Positions 7,275-16,865 are shown, counted from the stretch's first letter. The stretch: DNA of 64,000 nt from Belnapia arida (GCF_016773205.1 NZ_JAETWB010000017.1:1-64000), one strand, 5' to 3'. Translations and numbers: made by a program. Notes: generated by a model not told the origin, from the sequence alone.

Positions 7275-9793
7275 GCCGCGCCGCGCAGGCGGCCGCCCGG
7301 GGCCGTGGGGCCGAGGCTGTGCGCCGCCGGCAGCAGGGTGAAGTACTGCCGGGCGATGCGGTTGGAGAGGGCGGCGACCGCACCCTCCATCGCGCGCAGC
7401 CTGGGCGGCAGGCGCAACGCCGCCTCCGCCTGCCCCGCCGCTGCCGCGACATCCCGCACCATGGCCTGCGCCTCCTCCAGCAACTGCCCGGCGGCGAGGC
7501 CGAGAGGCGATGAGGCATCGCCGTCGAGGTCCACCAGCATGTCGCGGGCGGCGGCGAGTTGGAAGGCCAGGCCGCGCGGATTCCCCTCGTCGGCCAGCAC
7601 GAGGTCGAGCACCGGCCCGGCCTGCAAGGCCGTCAGGTAGCGGCTGCGGTAGGTGATGACCGAATCGCGCAGCTCCAGGGCGAGCCGCAGCCCCGGCTCC
7701 AGCCGGGCCGGCTGGGTGGCGGCGCCGGGCTGGTCGAGTGCGCGGGCGATCTCGGCGGCGATCGCCTGGGCACGCTCCACCCGTCGTCCGAGATCGAGGA
7801 AGAGCCGGCCGCCGCCGCGCACCATGTTCTCGGCGGCGAGGCCGGCGACGGTCGCGGCGAAGGAGAGGATGGCATTGCTCGCCTCGGTCAGCCGCTCCAG
7901 GCCGAGCGCCTCCTCCCGCGCTTCCACCCCTCCAGGCAGGGGGGTGAGCTGGGCGCCGAGCTGGCGGAGGCCGCGATGCAGGGCGTGCTGCATCTCGCCG
8001 GTCAGCCGGTCGCGCAGCAGCTCCGCGAGGTGGGAGACGCGGGCGAGGAGGCCGGGCACCGGGCCGCCCTCGCGCATGGCGCGCAGCAGGGCATGGGTCA
8101 GCAGGCGGGTGCCGAGGCCATGCGCGCCGCCCTGCGCGGTTTCGGCATCGAGCAGCTCGGCACGGACCAGGCAGGCGGAAAGGCTGCGCAACTCGGCCAG
8201 TTCGCGCGGCGTCGGCGTGGCGCGGCCGAGACGGCCGGCCCCGGCGCGCAGCAGGCGGGCCGCGCTCTCCAGCCGCTCCAGGTAGCGGCCGAGCCAGAAG
8301 AAATTGTCGGCGACGCGGCTCGGCAGCTCGCCCGAGGTCCGCCGGATGGAGAGCGGCACGAAGGCGCCTCCGCGCGGGCCCTGGATGGCGGTGCCCTCCT
8401 CGGCCGGAATCCAGACATCCTTGGCGATGGCGGGGCCGGGCTGCGCCCCGTCCAGCACTCGGGCGAGGCCGCCCTGCAAGGCTCGCCAACCCCTGCCGTC
8501 GAAGACGAGGAAGAGGCGCAGCATGACGGGACGTGGCGCCAGCCCCTCCGGCCCGACGCAGGGCGCGACCGAGGGGGCCAGGACTTCCGACAGGGCATGG
8601 TCCTGCGGCGCGGCGGCGAGGCGGGCGAGCAGCGCGGCGCGGACCCCGGCACCAAGCCCGGCCGGGCGGATGGAACGGACGGTGCCGTCGACGGCGCTGC
8701 GGACCAGCCAGGAATCGAGGTTCCGCTCCGCCTCCGCCCAGGCCGCGGCCTCGCCGAGCCAGAGGGTGCGGGCGCCGGCGAGGCGCAGTTCCTCGCCGAT
8801 CAGCCGCGGGGCGAGGCGGGGGAGGAAGGCGGCGAGGCCGGGCGCCTCGACGCAGCCGGTGCCGGGGTCGTTGACGATCTTCACCGCGCCGCCGCGCGCC
8901 GCGTCCAGCAGGCCAGCAATGCCGTGCGCCATGCTGGAGTCCAGCTCCAACGGGTCGATGGTGCGGCCGTCCTGCCGGCGCAGCAGCACATCGACGCGTT
9001 GCAGGCCGCGCAGCGTCTTCAGGTAGAGCACGCCGTCGCGCACGCTGAGGTCGCCGCCCTCGACCAGGGCGCAGGACAGCTCGCGGGAGAGGATCACCTG
9101 CTCCGACCAGAACGGGCTGGCATGGCCGGTGGCCAGCAAGGCGATGCCGGGATTGCCGCCGGGGGCGAGGGCACGCAGCGCATCCTGCCAGATGTCGAAG
9201 AAGGGTCCGGGCTGGCGCAGCTCCTGCGAGCGGATGAACTCCGGCATGTGGCGGGAGAGGGCGCGGCGGTTCTCCAGAACATGGCCGAGGCCCGTCGCGC
9301 TTGCCGTGCGGTCGGCGACGACGCGCCAGTCGCCCTCGGGCGCGCGGATCAGGTCGGCGGCGTAGAGATGCAGCAGCGGGCCGTGCCGGCCGCCTTCCGG
9401 CGCGCGGCAGGGGCGGAGGAAGGCCGGGTTGGCATGGATCAGCGCGGGCGGCAGCGCGCCCTCGGCCAGCAGGCGCTGCGGGCCGTAGACATCCTGCAGC
9501 ACCGCCTCCAGCAGCGCCGCGCGCTGGGCCAGCCCGGCCTCCAGCGCGTCGAACTCCGCCGGCGGCAGGATCAGCGGCACCGGGTCGCAGCGCCAGGCGG
9601 CAACCGGATTGTCCTCCTGCGGCGCGAGCAGGCTCATCACCCCCTCATCGGCGAGGAAGCGCTCGATGAGCTGGGCGCGCTCGGCGAGCGCCTCCCGCCC
9701 CAGATCGGCCAGCGCTCCGAGCAGCGGGCGCCAATGCGGGCGGAAGCCGCCGGCGCCGTCCACCATCTCGTCGAGCGGGGCGCCAGCCTCCAC
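7271..9793 (-). CDS. Circularly permuted ATP-grasp / alpha-E fusion protein
   Basis: 840 residues from a GTG at 9793 that lies 1 bp after the stop of the upstream gene; residues 9-20 (DEMVDGAGGFRP) then fall where this family begins. An ATG at 9766 is an alternative. The first half is the circularly permuted ATP-grasp domain (LELDSSMAHGIAGLLD, then GGAVKIVNDPGTGCVE). It is followed from about residue 490 by the all-helical alpha-E domain (RVADNFFWLGRYLERLESAA). ATP-grasp ligases join a carboxylate to an amine, so a peptide ligase is likely. Fusion of both modules in one chain is common. The substrate is unknown. Confidence 0.9.
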   Translation of the reverse strand: MEAGAPLDEMVDGAGGFRPHWRPLLGALADLGREALAERAQLIERFLADEGVMSLLAPQEDNPVAAWRCDPVPLILPPAEFDALEAGLAQRAALLEAVLQDVYGPQRLLAEGALPPALIHANPAFLRPCRAPEGGRHGPLLHLYAADLIRAPEGDWRVVADRTASATGLGHVLENRRALSRHMPEFIRSQELRQPGPFFDIWQDALRALAPGGNPGIALLATGHASPFWSEQVILSRELSCALVEGGDLSVRDGVLYLKTLRGLQRVDVLLRRQDGRTIDPLELDSSMAHGIAGLLDAARGGAVKIVNDPGTGCVEAPGLAAFLPRLAPRLIGEELRLAGARTLWLGEAAAWAEAERNLDSWLVRSAVDGTVRSIRPAGLGAGVRAALLARLAAAPQDHALSEVLAPSVAPCVGPEGLAPRPVMLRLFLVFDGRGWRALQGGLARVLDGAQPGPAIAKDVWIPAEEGTAIQGPRGGAFVPLSIRRTSGELPSRVADNFFWLGRYLERLESAARLLRAGAGRLGRATPTPRELAELRSLSACLVRAELLDAETAQGGAHGLGTRLLTHALLRAMREGGPVPGLLARVSHLAELLRDRLTGEMQHALHRGLRQLGAQLTPLPGGVEAREEALGLERLTEASNAILSFAATVAGLAAENMVRGGGRLFLDLGRRVERAQAIAAEIARALDQPGAATQPARLEPGLRLALELRDSVITYRSRYLTALQAGPVLDLVLADEGNPRGLAFQLAAARDMLVDLDGDASSPLGLAAGQLLEEAQAMVRDVAAAAGQAEAALRLPPRLRAMEGAVAALSNRIARQYFTLLPAAHSLGPTAPGGRLRGAA

Positions 9794-9794
9794 C

Positions 9795-12700
9795 CTACCC
9801 CACCCGCCGCAGGTCGAGGCTGCGCGGGGCCTCCTTCGCCGGCACGGCGGCGGGCGGCGGCATCGGCCCCGGCGTGTGGCCGAAGGGTTGAAAGCGGGTG
9901 CGGCGTCGGGCCTCGGCCTCGTTGGCATTCACCGGCAGGGTGTCATAGCTGCGGCCGCCCGGATGCACGACATGGTGGGAGAGGCCGCCGAGGCTGCGGC
10001 CGGTCCAGCGGTCATAGAGGTCGAAGACCAGCGGGCCCTGGGCGCGGACGGTCGGGTGCAGGGCGGAGGGCGGGTCCCAGGCCTTGAAGCGGATGCCCGC
10101 CACATACTCGCCCTGGGTCTCGGTCGGCACCAGCGGGACCTCGTATCCGTTGCAGGCGAGGGTATAGCGTTCCGCGACCCATCCCGCCACGCGGGCCTGC
10201 AGCCGCTCCGTGCTGCTGTCCACATAGCGGGCAGTGCCGCCGGCGGCCGGCTCCTCGCCCAGCACATGCCAGGGCTCGAGGGCGTGGCGCAGCTCGATGC
10301 TGGTGCCGCGCAGCGTCACCTCGCCGATCCTCGGGAAGCGGAATTCCAGGTGCGGGGCGAACCAGGCGGCATCGAGCGGGAAGCCGAGGCCGCGCAGCTC
10401 GTCCAGCGCGTCGCGGAAATCCTGCTCGGCATAGTGCGGCAGCATGAACTCGTCATGCAGCCGCGTGCCCCAACGGACCAGTCGGCGCTCATAGGGATGC
10501 TGCCAGAAGGCGGCGACGGCGCTCCGCATCAGCAGCATCTGCGCTGCCGACATCCGTGCATGGGGCGGCATCTCGAGCGCGCGGTACTCGACGAGGCCGA
10601 GCCGGCCGGAGCTGCTCTCCGGGGCGTAGAGCTTGTCGATGCAGAACTCGGTCCGGTGCGTGTTGCCGGTCATGTCGGCCAGCAGGTTGCGGAACAGCCG
10701 GTCGACCAGCCAGGGCGCGGTTTCGCGGCCCGGCTCGATCTTCGAGAAGGCGACCTCAAGCTCGGCGATGGCGTCCTGCCGGGCCTCGTCGACGCGCGGA
10801 TGCTGGCTGGTCGGGCCGATGAAGAGGCCGCTGAACAGGTAGGAGAGGCTCGGATGGTTGTGCCAGAAGCCGAGCAGGCTCTTCAGCAGGTCCGGGCGGC
10901 GGAGGAAGGGGCTGTCGGTGGGTGAGGCAGCGCCCATCACCACGTGGTTGCCACCCCCCGTGCCGACATGGCGGCCGTCGAGCATGAACTTCTCGGCGGA
11001 CAGCCCGAGTTGGCGGGCCTCCTCGTAGAGCACCTCCGTCCGCTCGACATGCTCGGCCCAGGAGGCACTGGGGTGGATGTTCACCTCGATCACCCCTGGG
11101 TCCGGGGTGACGGAGAAGCTCAGGATCCGCTCGTCGCGCGGCGGCAGGTAGCCTTCCAGCACCACCTTGCGCCCGGTCTCGGCGGCGGTCGCCTCGACGG
11201 CGGCGGTGAGGTCGAGCCAATCCTCGGCGGCCATCAGCGGCGGGTAGAAGACATGGATCATGCCGCTCCGCGCCTCGACGGCCAGCGCGGTGCGGACCAG
11301 GCCCGGCTCGCCACGGCCGACCACCGGCAGGTCCTGCGGCACCGGGCGGAAGCCTTCGGCGCCGGCGCCCATGGTGCTGGGGCCGCGCGGGCGCTCGACG
11401 GCCTGCCGCGGCGCGGGCCGCGCGAAATCGCCATGCGGCGGCAGGGGCTCCTTCGGCGCCATCGGGTCGGCCTCGATCTCGCCCTCGATGCTCGCCGGGT
11501 CGGCCCAGGGCAGGCTGTCCAGCGGCAGGCGGAAGCCGATCGGGCTGTCGCCGGGGATGAGGAAGAGCGTGCCGTCGCGGAAGTGCCAGCGGCCGGACTG
11601 CCAGCGGCGCTGGCCGTCCTGCATCACCCGGCGCAGGGGCAGCACGCTGCCGACCGGGGCCGCCAGGCCTTGCCCGAAGACACGAGCGAGGCGGGCGCGC
11701 TCCAGCGGGTCGCGCAGCCTCGCATCCTCGGCGACGACGTTGGCGGGGAGGCGCTTCTCGCGCCACAGGTAGTAGTGGATGTCCTCATGCGCCGGGTTGA
11801 CCAGCGAGGGGTCGACCTGGAGGCGCTCGGCGAGGATGCCGGCGAAGCGGGCGGCATCGGCCGCCGTCGCCGTGTCGCGGTCGTCATCCGAGGCGAGGAG
11901 GCCGGGGTCCCGCCAGACCGGTTCGCCGTCGCGGCGCCAATGGGCGTGCAGCGCCCAGCGCGGGAGCTGCTCGCCCGGATACTGCTTGCCCATCCCGTAT
12001 TGCAGGGCGGCGCCGGGGGCCCAGAGCTCGGCCAGGCGGCGCAGCAGGCGGCCGGCATAGCGGCGCTTGGTGGGGCCGAGCGCGTCGGTGTTCCACTCCG
12101 GCGCGTCCATGTCGTCGGCGGCGATGAAGGTCGGCTCGCCGCCCATGGTCAGGCGGACATCGCCCGCCGTCAGCGCGCGCTCCACGCGCTCGCCCTGGGC
12201 CAGGATGTCCTGCCATTGGCGATCGCCATAGGGCTTCGTCACCCGCGGCGTCTCGCGCACCCGCGTCACCGACATGGCGAAGCCGAACTCGGTCTCCGCC
12301 TTCTCGGCGAGGCCGCTGATGGCCGCCGCCGAGGCCGGCTCCGGACTGGCGGCGAGGGGGATATGCCCCTCCCCCGTCATCAGGCCGGAGGTGGCGTCGA
12401 GCCCGATCCAGCCGGCGCCGGGCAGGTAGACCTCGGCCCAGGCATGCAGGTCGGTGAAGTCGGAGGTCGGCCCCTCCGGGCCGGTCACGGGCTTCTGGTC
12501 GGCGACGAGCTGGATCAGGTAGCCGGAGACGAAGCGTGCCGCATAGCCGAGGTGCCGCAATGCCTGCACCAGCAGCCAGGCGCTGTCACGGCAGGAGCCC
12601 CGCTCGTTGCCGAGCGTCTCCTCCGGCGTCCAGACGCCCGCCTCCATGCGCACGACATAGGCGGTGCGCTCCTGGATGCGGCGGTTCAGGCCGACCAGCA

Positions 12701-13130
12701 TGTCGATGGTCGGCTGCTCGCCGCGGGGGATCGCGGCGAGGAAGGCGGCAAGGCGCGGCCCGGCCGGCTCGGTGCGGCGGAAGGGGGCAAGCTCCTGCTC
12801 CAGCACCGGGTCGTACTGGAAGGGCCAGGTCTCGGCCTCGGGCTCCAGGAAGAAGTCGAAGGGATTGATCGTCGCCATGTCGGCGACGAGGTCGACCGTC
12901 ACGTCGAAATGGGTCACGCGCTCGGGGAAGACCACGCGCGCCAGGTGGTTGCCCTGCGGGTCCTGCATCCAGTTGAGGAAGTGCGGCTTCGGCTCGATGG
13001 TCAGGGCGTAGCTGACGACCGGCGTGCGGGCGTGGGGCGCCGGGCGAAGGCGGATGGTCTGCGGCCCGAGCGTGATGGCGCGCTCGTATCGGTAGCTGGT
13101 CCGGTGGTTCAGGGCGACATGCAGCGGCAT
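9795..13130 (-). CDS. Large transglutaminase-DUF2126 protein (first gene of operon)
   Basis: 1111 residues starting MPLHVALNHRTSYRYE, which matches the usual start of transglutaminase_N. The transglutaminase core follows with Cys in GSCRDSAWLLVQALRHLGY, His in TDLHAWAEVYLP and Asp in GWIGLDATSG. From about residue 290 to the end it carries the large DUF2126 region, seen for example as VRLTMGGEPTFIA, EVNIHPSASWAEH and KFMLDGRHVGTGGGNHVVMG. DUF2126 resembles a glutamine-synthetase/amidoligase fold in published analyses. With the two downstream genes it forms a predicted peptide-ligating and cleaving system whose product is unknown. The start is divergent from nhaA, with a 227-bp gap. Confidence 0.92.
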   Translation of the reverse strand: MPLHVALNHRTSYRYERAITLGPQTIRLRPAPHARTPVVSYALTIEPKPHFLNWMQDPQGNHLARVVFPERVTHFDVTVDLVADMATINPFDFFLEPEAETWPFQYDPVLEQELAPFRRTEPAGPRLAAFLAAIPRGEQPTIDMLVGLNRRIQERTAYVVRMEAGVWTPEETLGNERGSCRDSAWLLVQALRHLGYAARFVSGYLIQLVADQKPVTGPEGPTSDFTDLHAWAEVYLPGAGWIGLDATSGLMTGEGHIPLAASPEPASAAAISGLAEKAETEFGFAMSVTRVRETPRVTKPYGDRQWQDILAQGERVERALTAGDVRLTMGGEPTFIAADDMDAPEWNTDALGPTKRRYAGRLLRRLAELWAPGAALQYGMGKQYPGEQLPRWALHAHWRRDGEPVWRDPGLLASDDDRDTATAADAARFAGILAERLQVDPSLVNPAHEDIHYYLWREKRLPANVVAEDARLRDPLERARLARVFGQGLAAPVGSVLPLRRVMQDGQRRWQSGRWHFRDGTLFLIPGDSPIGFRLPLDSLPWADPASIEGEIEADPMAPKEPLPPHGDFARPAPRQAVERPRGPSTMGAGAEGFRPVPQDLPVVGRGEPGLVRTALAVEARSGMIHVFYPPLMAAEDWLDLTAAVEATAAETGRKVVLEGYLPPRDERILSFSVTPDPGVIEVNIHPSASWAEHVERTEVLYEEARQLGLSAEKFMLDGRHVGTGGGNHVVMGAASPTDSPFLRRPDLLKSLLGFWHNHPSLSYLFSGLFIGPTSQHPRVDEARQDAIAELEVAFSKIEPGRETAPWLVDRLFRNLLADMTGNTHRTEFCIDKLYAPESSSGRLGLVEYRALEMPPHARMSAAQMLLMRSAVAAFWQHPYERRLVRWGTRLHDEFMLPHYAEQDFRDALDELRGLGFPLDAAWFAPHLEFRFPRIGEVTLRGTSIELRHALEPWHVLGEEPAAGGTARYVDSSTERLQARVAGWVAERYTLACNGYEVPLVPTETQGEYVAGIRFKAWDPPSALHPTVRAQGPLVFDLYDRWTGRSLGGLSHHVVHPGGRSYDTLPVNANEAEARRRTRFQPFGHTPGPMPPPAAVPAKEAPRSLDLRRVG

Positions 13131-13357
13131 GAGAAGTATCCGGGTCCTGGGTGGGACGGTTGGGGACCGCTTACAGCAAGAGAGCCATGCGCGCAGGCCC
13201 GTGCTTCCATCGCCCGAGCCATGCGCCGGCCCAGGCCATCGGCGATGCAATGGCGGTGCCACCCGGAGGCTGGCGGGAATGTCAGCCGGACCGCATTGCC
13301 TTCCGTCCTTGCTTCCGGCAGCACCGCCCGGCATCGACGACCAAAAGGAGCCTCGCC

Positions 13358-14554
13358 ATGCCGCCGGACATGCCAGTGAGGCCCGCCTCGCGCCGCGCCC
13401 GGTCGCTGCTGCGGGATTTCCTGCACAACAGCGCCTCGGGCGGGCTGGTGCTGATGGCGGCGGCGGTGCTCGCCCTCATCCTGGCCAATTCGGCGGCGGC
13501 GCCGGCCTATTTCGGGGCGCTCGAAGCCTATCTGGGGCCGCTCAGCCTGCTGCACTGGATCAACGACGCGCTGATGGCGGTGTTCTTCCTGCTGGTCGGG
13601 CTCGAGATCAAGCGGGAGATGCTGGACGGGCAGCTGGCCGGCTGGGGCCGGCGCATCCTGCCAGGCATCGCGGCGGCGGGGGGCATGGCCGTGCCAGCGC
13701 TGATCTATGCCGGCTTCAATGCGGGCAATCCGGCGACGCTGCGCGGCTGGGCCATCCCGGCGGCGACCGACATCGCCTTCGCGCTCGGGGTGCTGGCGCT
13801 GCTCGGGCCGCGGGTGCCGGCCTCGCTGCGCATCTTCCTGACGGCGCTCGCCATCCTCGACGACCTGGGCGCGGTCGCCATCATCGCGGTCTTCTACACG
13901 GGCGAGATCGCCCTGCCCTATCTGGGCCTCGCCGGGCTGGTCTCGCTCGTGCTGGTCGGGCTGAACCGGGCCGGGGTATGCCGGCTCCTGCCCTATCTCC
14001 TGCTCGGCGCGGTGCTGTGGTGGCTGACGCTGCGCTCCGGCGTGCATGCGACGGTGGCCGGCGTGGTGCTCGCCCTCACCATCCCGCTGCGGAACCGGCC
14101 GGGCGGGGCGGACGATCTCGCCGCCTCGCCGCTGCACCGGCTGGAGCATGCGCTGCACCTGCCGGTGGCCTTCGCCATCGTCCCTGTCTTCGGCTTCGCC
14201 AATGCCGGCGTCTCCTTCGACGGGCTGACGATGGAGGCGCTGCTCGACCCGCTGACCCTCGGCGTCGCGCTCGGCCTGCTGGTGGGGAAGCTGATCGGCG
14301 TCTTCGGCGCAGCGGGGGCGGCGATCCGCCTCGGCTGGGCGGAAATGCCGGTGGGGGCGGGATGGTGGCACCTGCTGGGGACGGCGCTGCTCTGCGGCAT
14401 CGGCTTCACCATGAGCCTCTTCATCGGCATGCTCGCCTTCGAAGGCGAGCCGCTGCTGCAAGCGGAGGTGAAGATCGGCATCCTCACCGGCTCGGTGCTG
14501 GCGGGGCTGCTCGGGGCGGCGGTGCTCAGGGCGGCGCCGCGGCGGGCGGACTGA
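13358..14554 (+). CDS. nhaA: Na+/H+ antiporter NhaA
   Basis: 398 residues. AAAGGAG lies 7 bp before the ATG and fixes the start (MPPDMPVRP...). Landmarks of NhaA are present: [30 protein letters not shown], the paired aspartates in [16 protein letters not shown] that bind Na+ and H+, and [15 protein letters not shown] near the C-terminus. It should exchange 2 H+ for 1 Na+ at the inner membrane and help with pH and salt homeostasis. Length matches the family (about 390). It is transcribed alone, facing the Bug gene, with a hairpin between. Confidence 0.95.
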   Translation: MPPDMPVRPASRRARSLLRDFLHNSASGGLVLMAAAVLALILANSAAAPAYFGALEAYLGPLSLLHWINDALMAVFFLLVGLEIKREMLDGQLAGWGRRILPGIAAAGGMAVPALIYAGFNAGNPATLRGWAIPAATDIAFALGVLALLGPRVPASLRIFLTALAILDDLGAVAIIAVFYTGEIALPYLGLAGLVSLVLVGLNRAGVCRLLPYLLLGAVLWWLTLRSGVHATVAGVVLALTIPLRNRPGGADDLAASPLHRLEHALHLPVAFAIVPVFGFANAGVSFDGLTMEALLDPLTLGVALGLLVGKLIGVFGAAGAAIRLGWAEMPVGAGWWHLLGTALLCGIGFTMSLFIGMLAFEGEPLLQAEVKIGILTGSVLAGLLGAAVLRAAPRRAD

Positions 14555-14590
14555 TCGGACCATCGGTCGGGGCCGGCCCTCGCCCGGCGT

Positions 14591-14615
14591 CCTTCCGCGG
14601 CTTTGCCGCGAAAGG
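14591..14615. terminator. Hairpin between convergent nhaA and Bug genes
   Basis: CCTTCCGCGGC (14591-14601), loop TTT, then GCCGCGAAAGG (14605-14615) form an 11-bp stem with one mismatch. It lies between the stops of two convergent genes and could terminate both. Confidence 0.6.
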
Positions 14616-14669
14616 CAGGCGGCCATCCGGGGCCGCCGCCAAGCCACGCGGCAGCTTCGCGGAGGACTC

Positions 14670-15635
14670 TCAGCCGGGCTCCAACCCGGCTTCCTTCGCC
14701 CGCACGGTCATCTCCTCGATCTGGGCGCGGAGGAAGGCGTGGAATTCCTGCGGGGTCGAGCCGCGCGGGACATAGCCGAGCCGGCCGACCTTCTCGATGA
14801 AGCCAGGGTCGGCCAGCGCCGCATTCATGGCCGCATTGGCCCGCGCCACGATCGGCGCCGGCGTCGCGGCGGGGAGGCCCATGCCGAACCAGGCGGAGAC
14901 GCCATAGCCCGGCAGCAGGCTCGCCACCGGCGGGATCTCGGGCGCGAGGGCAAAGGCCTGCGGCGAGGTAACGGCAAGCGCCCGCACCTTCCCCTCCTTC
15001 ACCTGCGGCATGCCGGCGGCGAAATCGGTGAAGGTGCTGTCGATGCGGCCGGCGATGACATCGGTCAGCGCCTCCGGCCCGCCGCGATAGGGCACCGCCG
15101 TCATCTCCGCGCCGCCCATGCGGGCGAGCATCGCCGAGGCGATGCGGGCGCTGGCATTGCCGTAGCTGAAGGTGAGCGGCCGCTGCTTCGCCAGCTCGAC
15201 GAAGCCCTTGAGGTCCCGCGCCGGGCTGGCGGCCGGCACGACCAGGATATAGGCCGTGTCGGCGACATAGCCGACCGGGGCGAAATCCTTCAGCGGGTCG
15301 TAGGAGAGGCGCGGGACGAGATAGGTGTTCAGCGCCCCGTTGGTGACGCTCAGCACGCACCAGGTGAGGCCGTCAGGCGCCGAGCGCGCGACGCTCTCCG
15401 TGCCGACGACGCCGCTGCCGCCCGGACGGTTGTCGATGATGACCGGCTGGCCGAGCTCGCGCGACAGCGGCTCCGACAGGTGGCGGATCAGCGTGTCGGT
15501 CACCGTGCCGGCGGGGAAGGCGACGACGATGCGGACGGGGCGTTCGGGCCAGGGTGCCTGGGCGCGGGCCCCGGGGGGACGCAGGGCGGGCAACAGGGCA
15601 GGCGCGGCGAGAAGCGCTCGGCGAGAGATGGGCAA
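14670..15635 (-). CDS. Bug-family (TctC-like) periplasmic solute receptor
   Basis: 321 residues. A TTG start at 15635 was chosen because GGAGG lies about 7 bp upstream and the signal peptide (PISRRALLAAPALLPAL...ARAQA) begins at once; an upstream in-frame start would bury this signal. Family marks are WPERPVRIVVAFPAGTVTD, VIIDNRPGGSGVVGTE and VPYRGGPEALTDVIAGRID. Bug proteins bind carboxylates or related small molecules for tripartite tricarboxylate transporters. No TctA/TctB membrane genes are adjacent, so this is an orphan receptor, as is common in Acetobacteraceae and Burkholderiales. Confidence 0.9.
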   Translation of the reverse strand: MPISRRALLAAPALLPALRPPGARAQAPWPERPVRIVVAFPAGTVTDTLIRHLSEPLSRELGQPVIIDNRPGGSGVVGTESVARSAPDGLTWCVLSVTNGALNTYLVPRLSYDPLKDFAPVGYVADTAYILVVPAASPARDLKGFVELAKQRPLTFSYGNASARIASAMLARMGGAEMTAVPYRGGPEALTDVIAGRIDSTFTDFAAGMPQVKEGKVRALAVTSPQAFALAPEIPPVASLLPGYGVSAWFGMGLPAATPAPIVARANAAMNAALADPGFIEKVGRLGYVPRGSTPQEFHAFLRAQIEEMTVRAKEAGLEPG

Positions 15636-15764
15636 GGCGTATCCTCCGGTCGTTCTTGCCGCTGACTGAACAATGCGGGCCGGGGGCTGGCAAGCGCGGC
15701 GCGGTCGGCTCGGCATGGCGTCCCGGCTTCGCAGCGGGCTGCATTCCGTGCTATCCGAGCTCGG

Positions 15765-15800
15765 GCGGGGGCGTGGTGGAATGGTAGCCGCGGTTTGTGG
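15765..15800 (+). other. Possible 5' fragment of a tRNA-Leu gene
   Basis: GCGGGGGCGTGGTGGAATGG followed by TAGCCGCGG resembles the acceptor stem, D-arm and start of the anticodon stem of bacterial tRNA-Leu (typically GCGGGCGTGGTGGAATTGGT). Bases may be missing and the anticodon arm, variable arm and T-arm cannot be found downstream; the sequence turns AT-rich within 25 bp. A direct repeat GCTATCCGAG flanks it (about 15750-15759 and 15828-15837). It sits exactly where core-like DNA changes to accessory DNA, so it may be a decayed integration site. Chance similarity is possible. Confidence 0.28.
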
Positions 15801-15936
15801 GGTAAAATTCTACCTCTTTTCCACCGCGCTATCCGAGAATCATGTAATTTCAGGCGGTTCGGCTAGATGCCTTGTGCTGGTAAGTTTACCAGTTTGAACA
15901 GTCGCGTCCCGCCGCCCACACTTTCCACAGGAACCC

Positions 15937-16014
15937 CCCGTTATCCACAGGAAGGGGGCCGCTACGCTCGCTGCTTAAAAGCAGCTTCGCGGCCCCCTTC
16001 CTGTGGATAACGGG
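15937..16014. repeat. 26-bp perfect inverted repeat with two DnaA boxes
   Basis: The left arm 15937-15962 (beginning CCCGTTATCCACAGGAAG) and right arm 15989-16014 are perfect reverse complements. Each contains TTATCCACA, the consensus DnaA box, at 15941-15949 on + and 16002-16010 on -. The 26-base loop holds a smaller hairpin, GCTGCTT-AA-AAGCAGC (15970-15985). Imperfect symmetry continues outward: CTTTCCACAGG at 15921 is matched by CCTATGGAAAG near 16020-16030. It could be a plasmid or island origin element, a DnaA-titrating site or the end of a mobile element. No transposase is adjacent. Confidence 0.85.
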
Positions 16015-16507
16015 TCCCCCCTATGGAAAGCATGGACGGCTTCGATCTCTGTTTTTGCAAAACAGGAAAGTACTAGGTGCCTTTCGCAAGAGGTGGAGGC
16101 CTTTCATTGTAGAAAGGCTGGTACACCATCCGACAGGTGGCATTCGTCCTGAGCAGGTGAGTTCTGGAGTCACCATTGAGAGGTGTCTCCCCGAGATGAG
16201 CGTCTCGGAAGCGACCTGTTTCAGGTGAAACCAGAGCTACGGAGTCGAATACCATAAGAGGTCAAGCAGCCTCAATCGCCTAAGAAATAACGGGCAGTTT
16301 TTGAAGGCCTCAGCGACTGACACTTGCCACCAGAATGCCGCCGAAGTTCATTTAGTTGAAATCGTGGGGCCTGTTCGAGACCCAGATATAAAGTAACGCT
16401 TGTGGAATGTTACTCATGTTCTATCTAGCGCGGCTCAACAACGACATATTTGCGCCCTTAAGGCTACAAATCCGACCGGCAATATCGACGTTCGACCAAG
16501 CTTGGGA

Positions 16508-16777
16508 TTAAGTTCCACTTCGCCAAACTGCCTCAGTTTGACTATCTTTCATCACAAGTACGCCGCCAGCTACACGCTCGGTTTCTGGTGCTAGCATAAC
16601 TCCTCGCGCTTTGAGAGCATCAACTAGCGCCAACATCGTTGACAACTTGGGATCCGAACGGCCTTGTTCAATTGCTTGCAGAACACTGACAGCTACTCCT
16701 GCAGCATTGGCTAGCTGGGACTGATTCAGTCCGGCCAATACACGAGCGGCGACTAGCAGCCGAGGGGAACGAAACAT
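16508..16777 (-). CDS. XRE-family helix-turn-helix regulator
   Basis: 89 residues. The HTH core is clear: LNQSQLANAAGVAVSVLQAIEQG (residues about 17-39), followed by a dimerisation-like helix (STMLALVDALKARGVML). Small single-domain XRE proteins like this act as repressors in mobile elements or as toxin-antitoxin antitoxins. The gene is divergent from the plus-strand gene at 17017, with a palindrome in the intergenic space that it may bind. It is AT-richer than the genes left of 15.7 kb, suggesting transfer. Confidence 0.8.
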   Translation of the reverse strand: MFRSPRLLVAARVLAGLNQSQLANAAGVAVSVLQAIEQGRSDPKLSTMLALVDALKARGVMLAPETERVAGGVLVMKDSQTEAVWRSGT

Positions 16778-16865
16778 GTGGGCCGCATCCGAGCATGATG
16801 ATGCGGAGCGTTGTCAACAATAGACACAAACATGCCAGCCCTAACTATTTCCTGTAGTAGCAATG

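Larger units (their letters stand above)
15636..16507. other. Gene-free accessory boundary region
   Basis: Between the Bug gene and the XRE gene no convincing coding region is visible on either strand; the short open frames show no family features. It contains the possible tRNA-Leu fragment, the DnaA-box palindrome (15937-16014) and a clear drop in GC from about 15800 onward. Confidence 0.6.

Noticed and set aside
7559-10087. 842-codon plus-strand open frame
   Set aside because: Antisense to the ATP-grasp/alpha-E gene, which has clear family motifs on the other strand.
10944-13379. 811-codon plus-strand open frame
   Set aside because: Antisense to the transglutaminase-DUF2126 gene; no recognisable motif.
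13109-14647. 512-codon minus-strand open frame
   Set aside because: Antisense to nhaA; dominated by Arg, Gln, Glu and His, typical of GC-rich shadows.
16073-16255. 60-codon minus-strand frame as a transposase remnant
   Set aside because: No DDE or HTH motif and no terminal repeats match it; too short to support.
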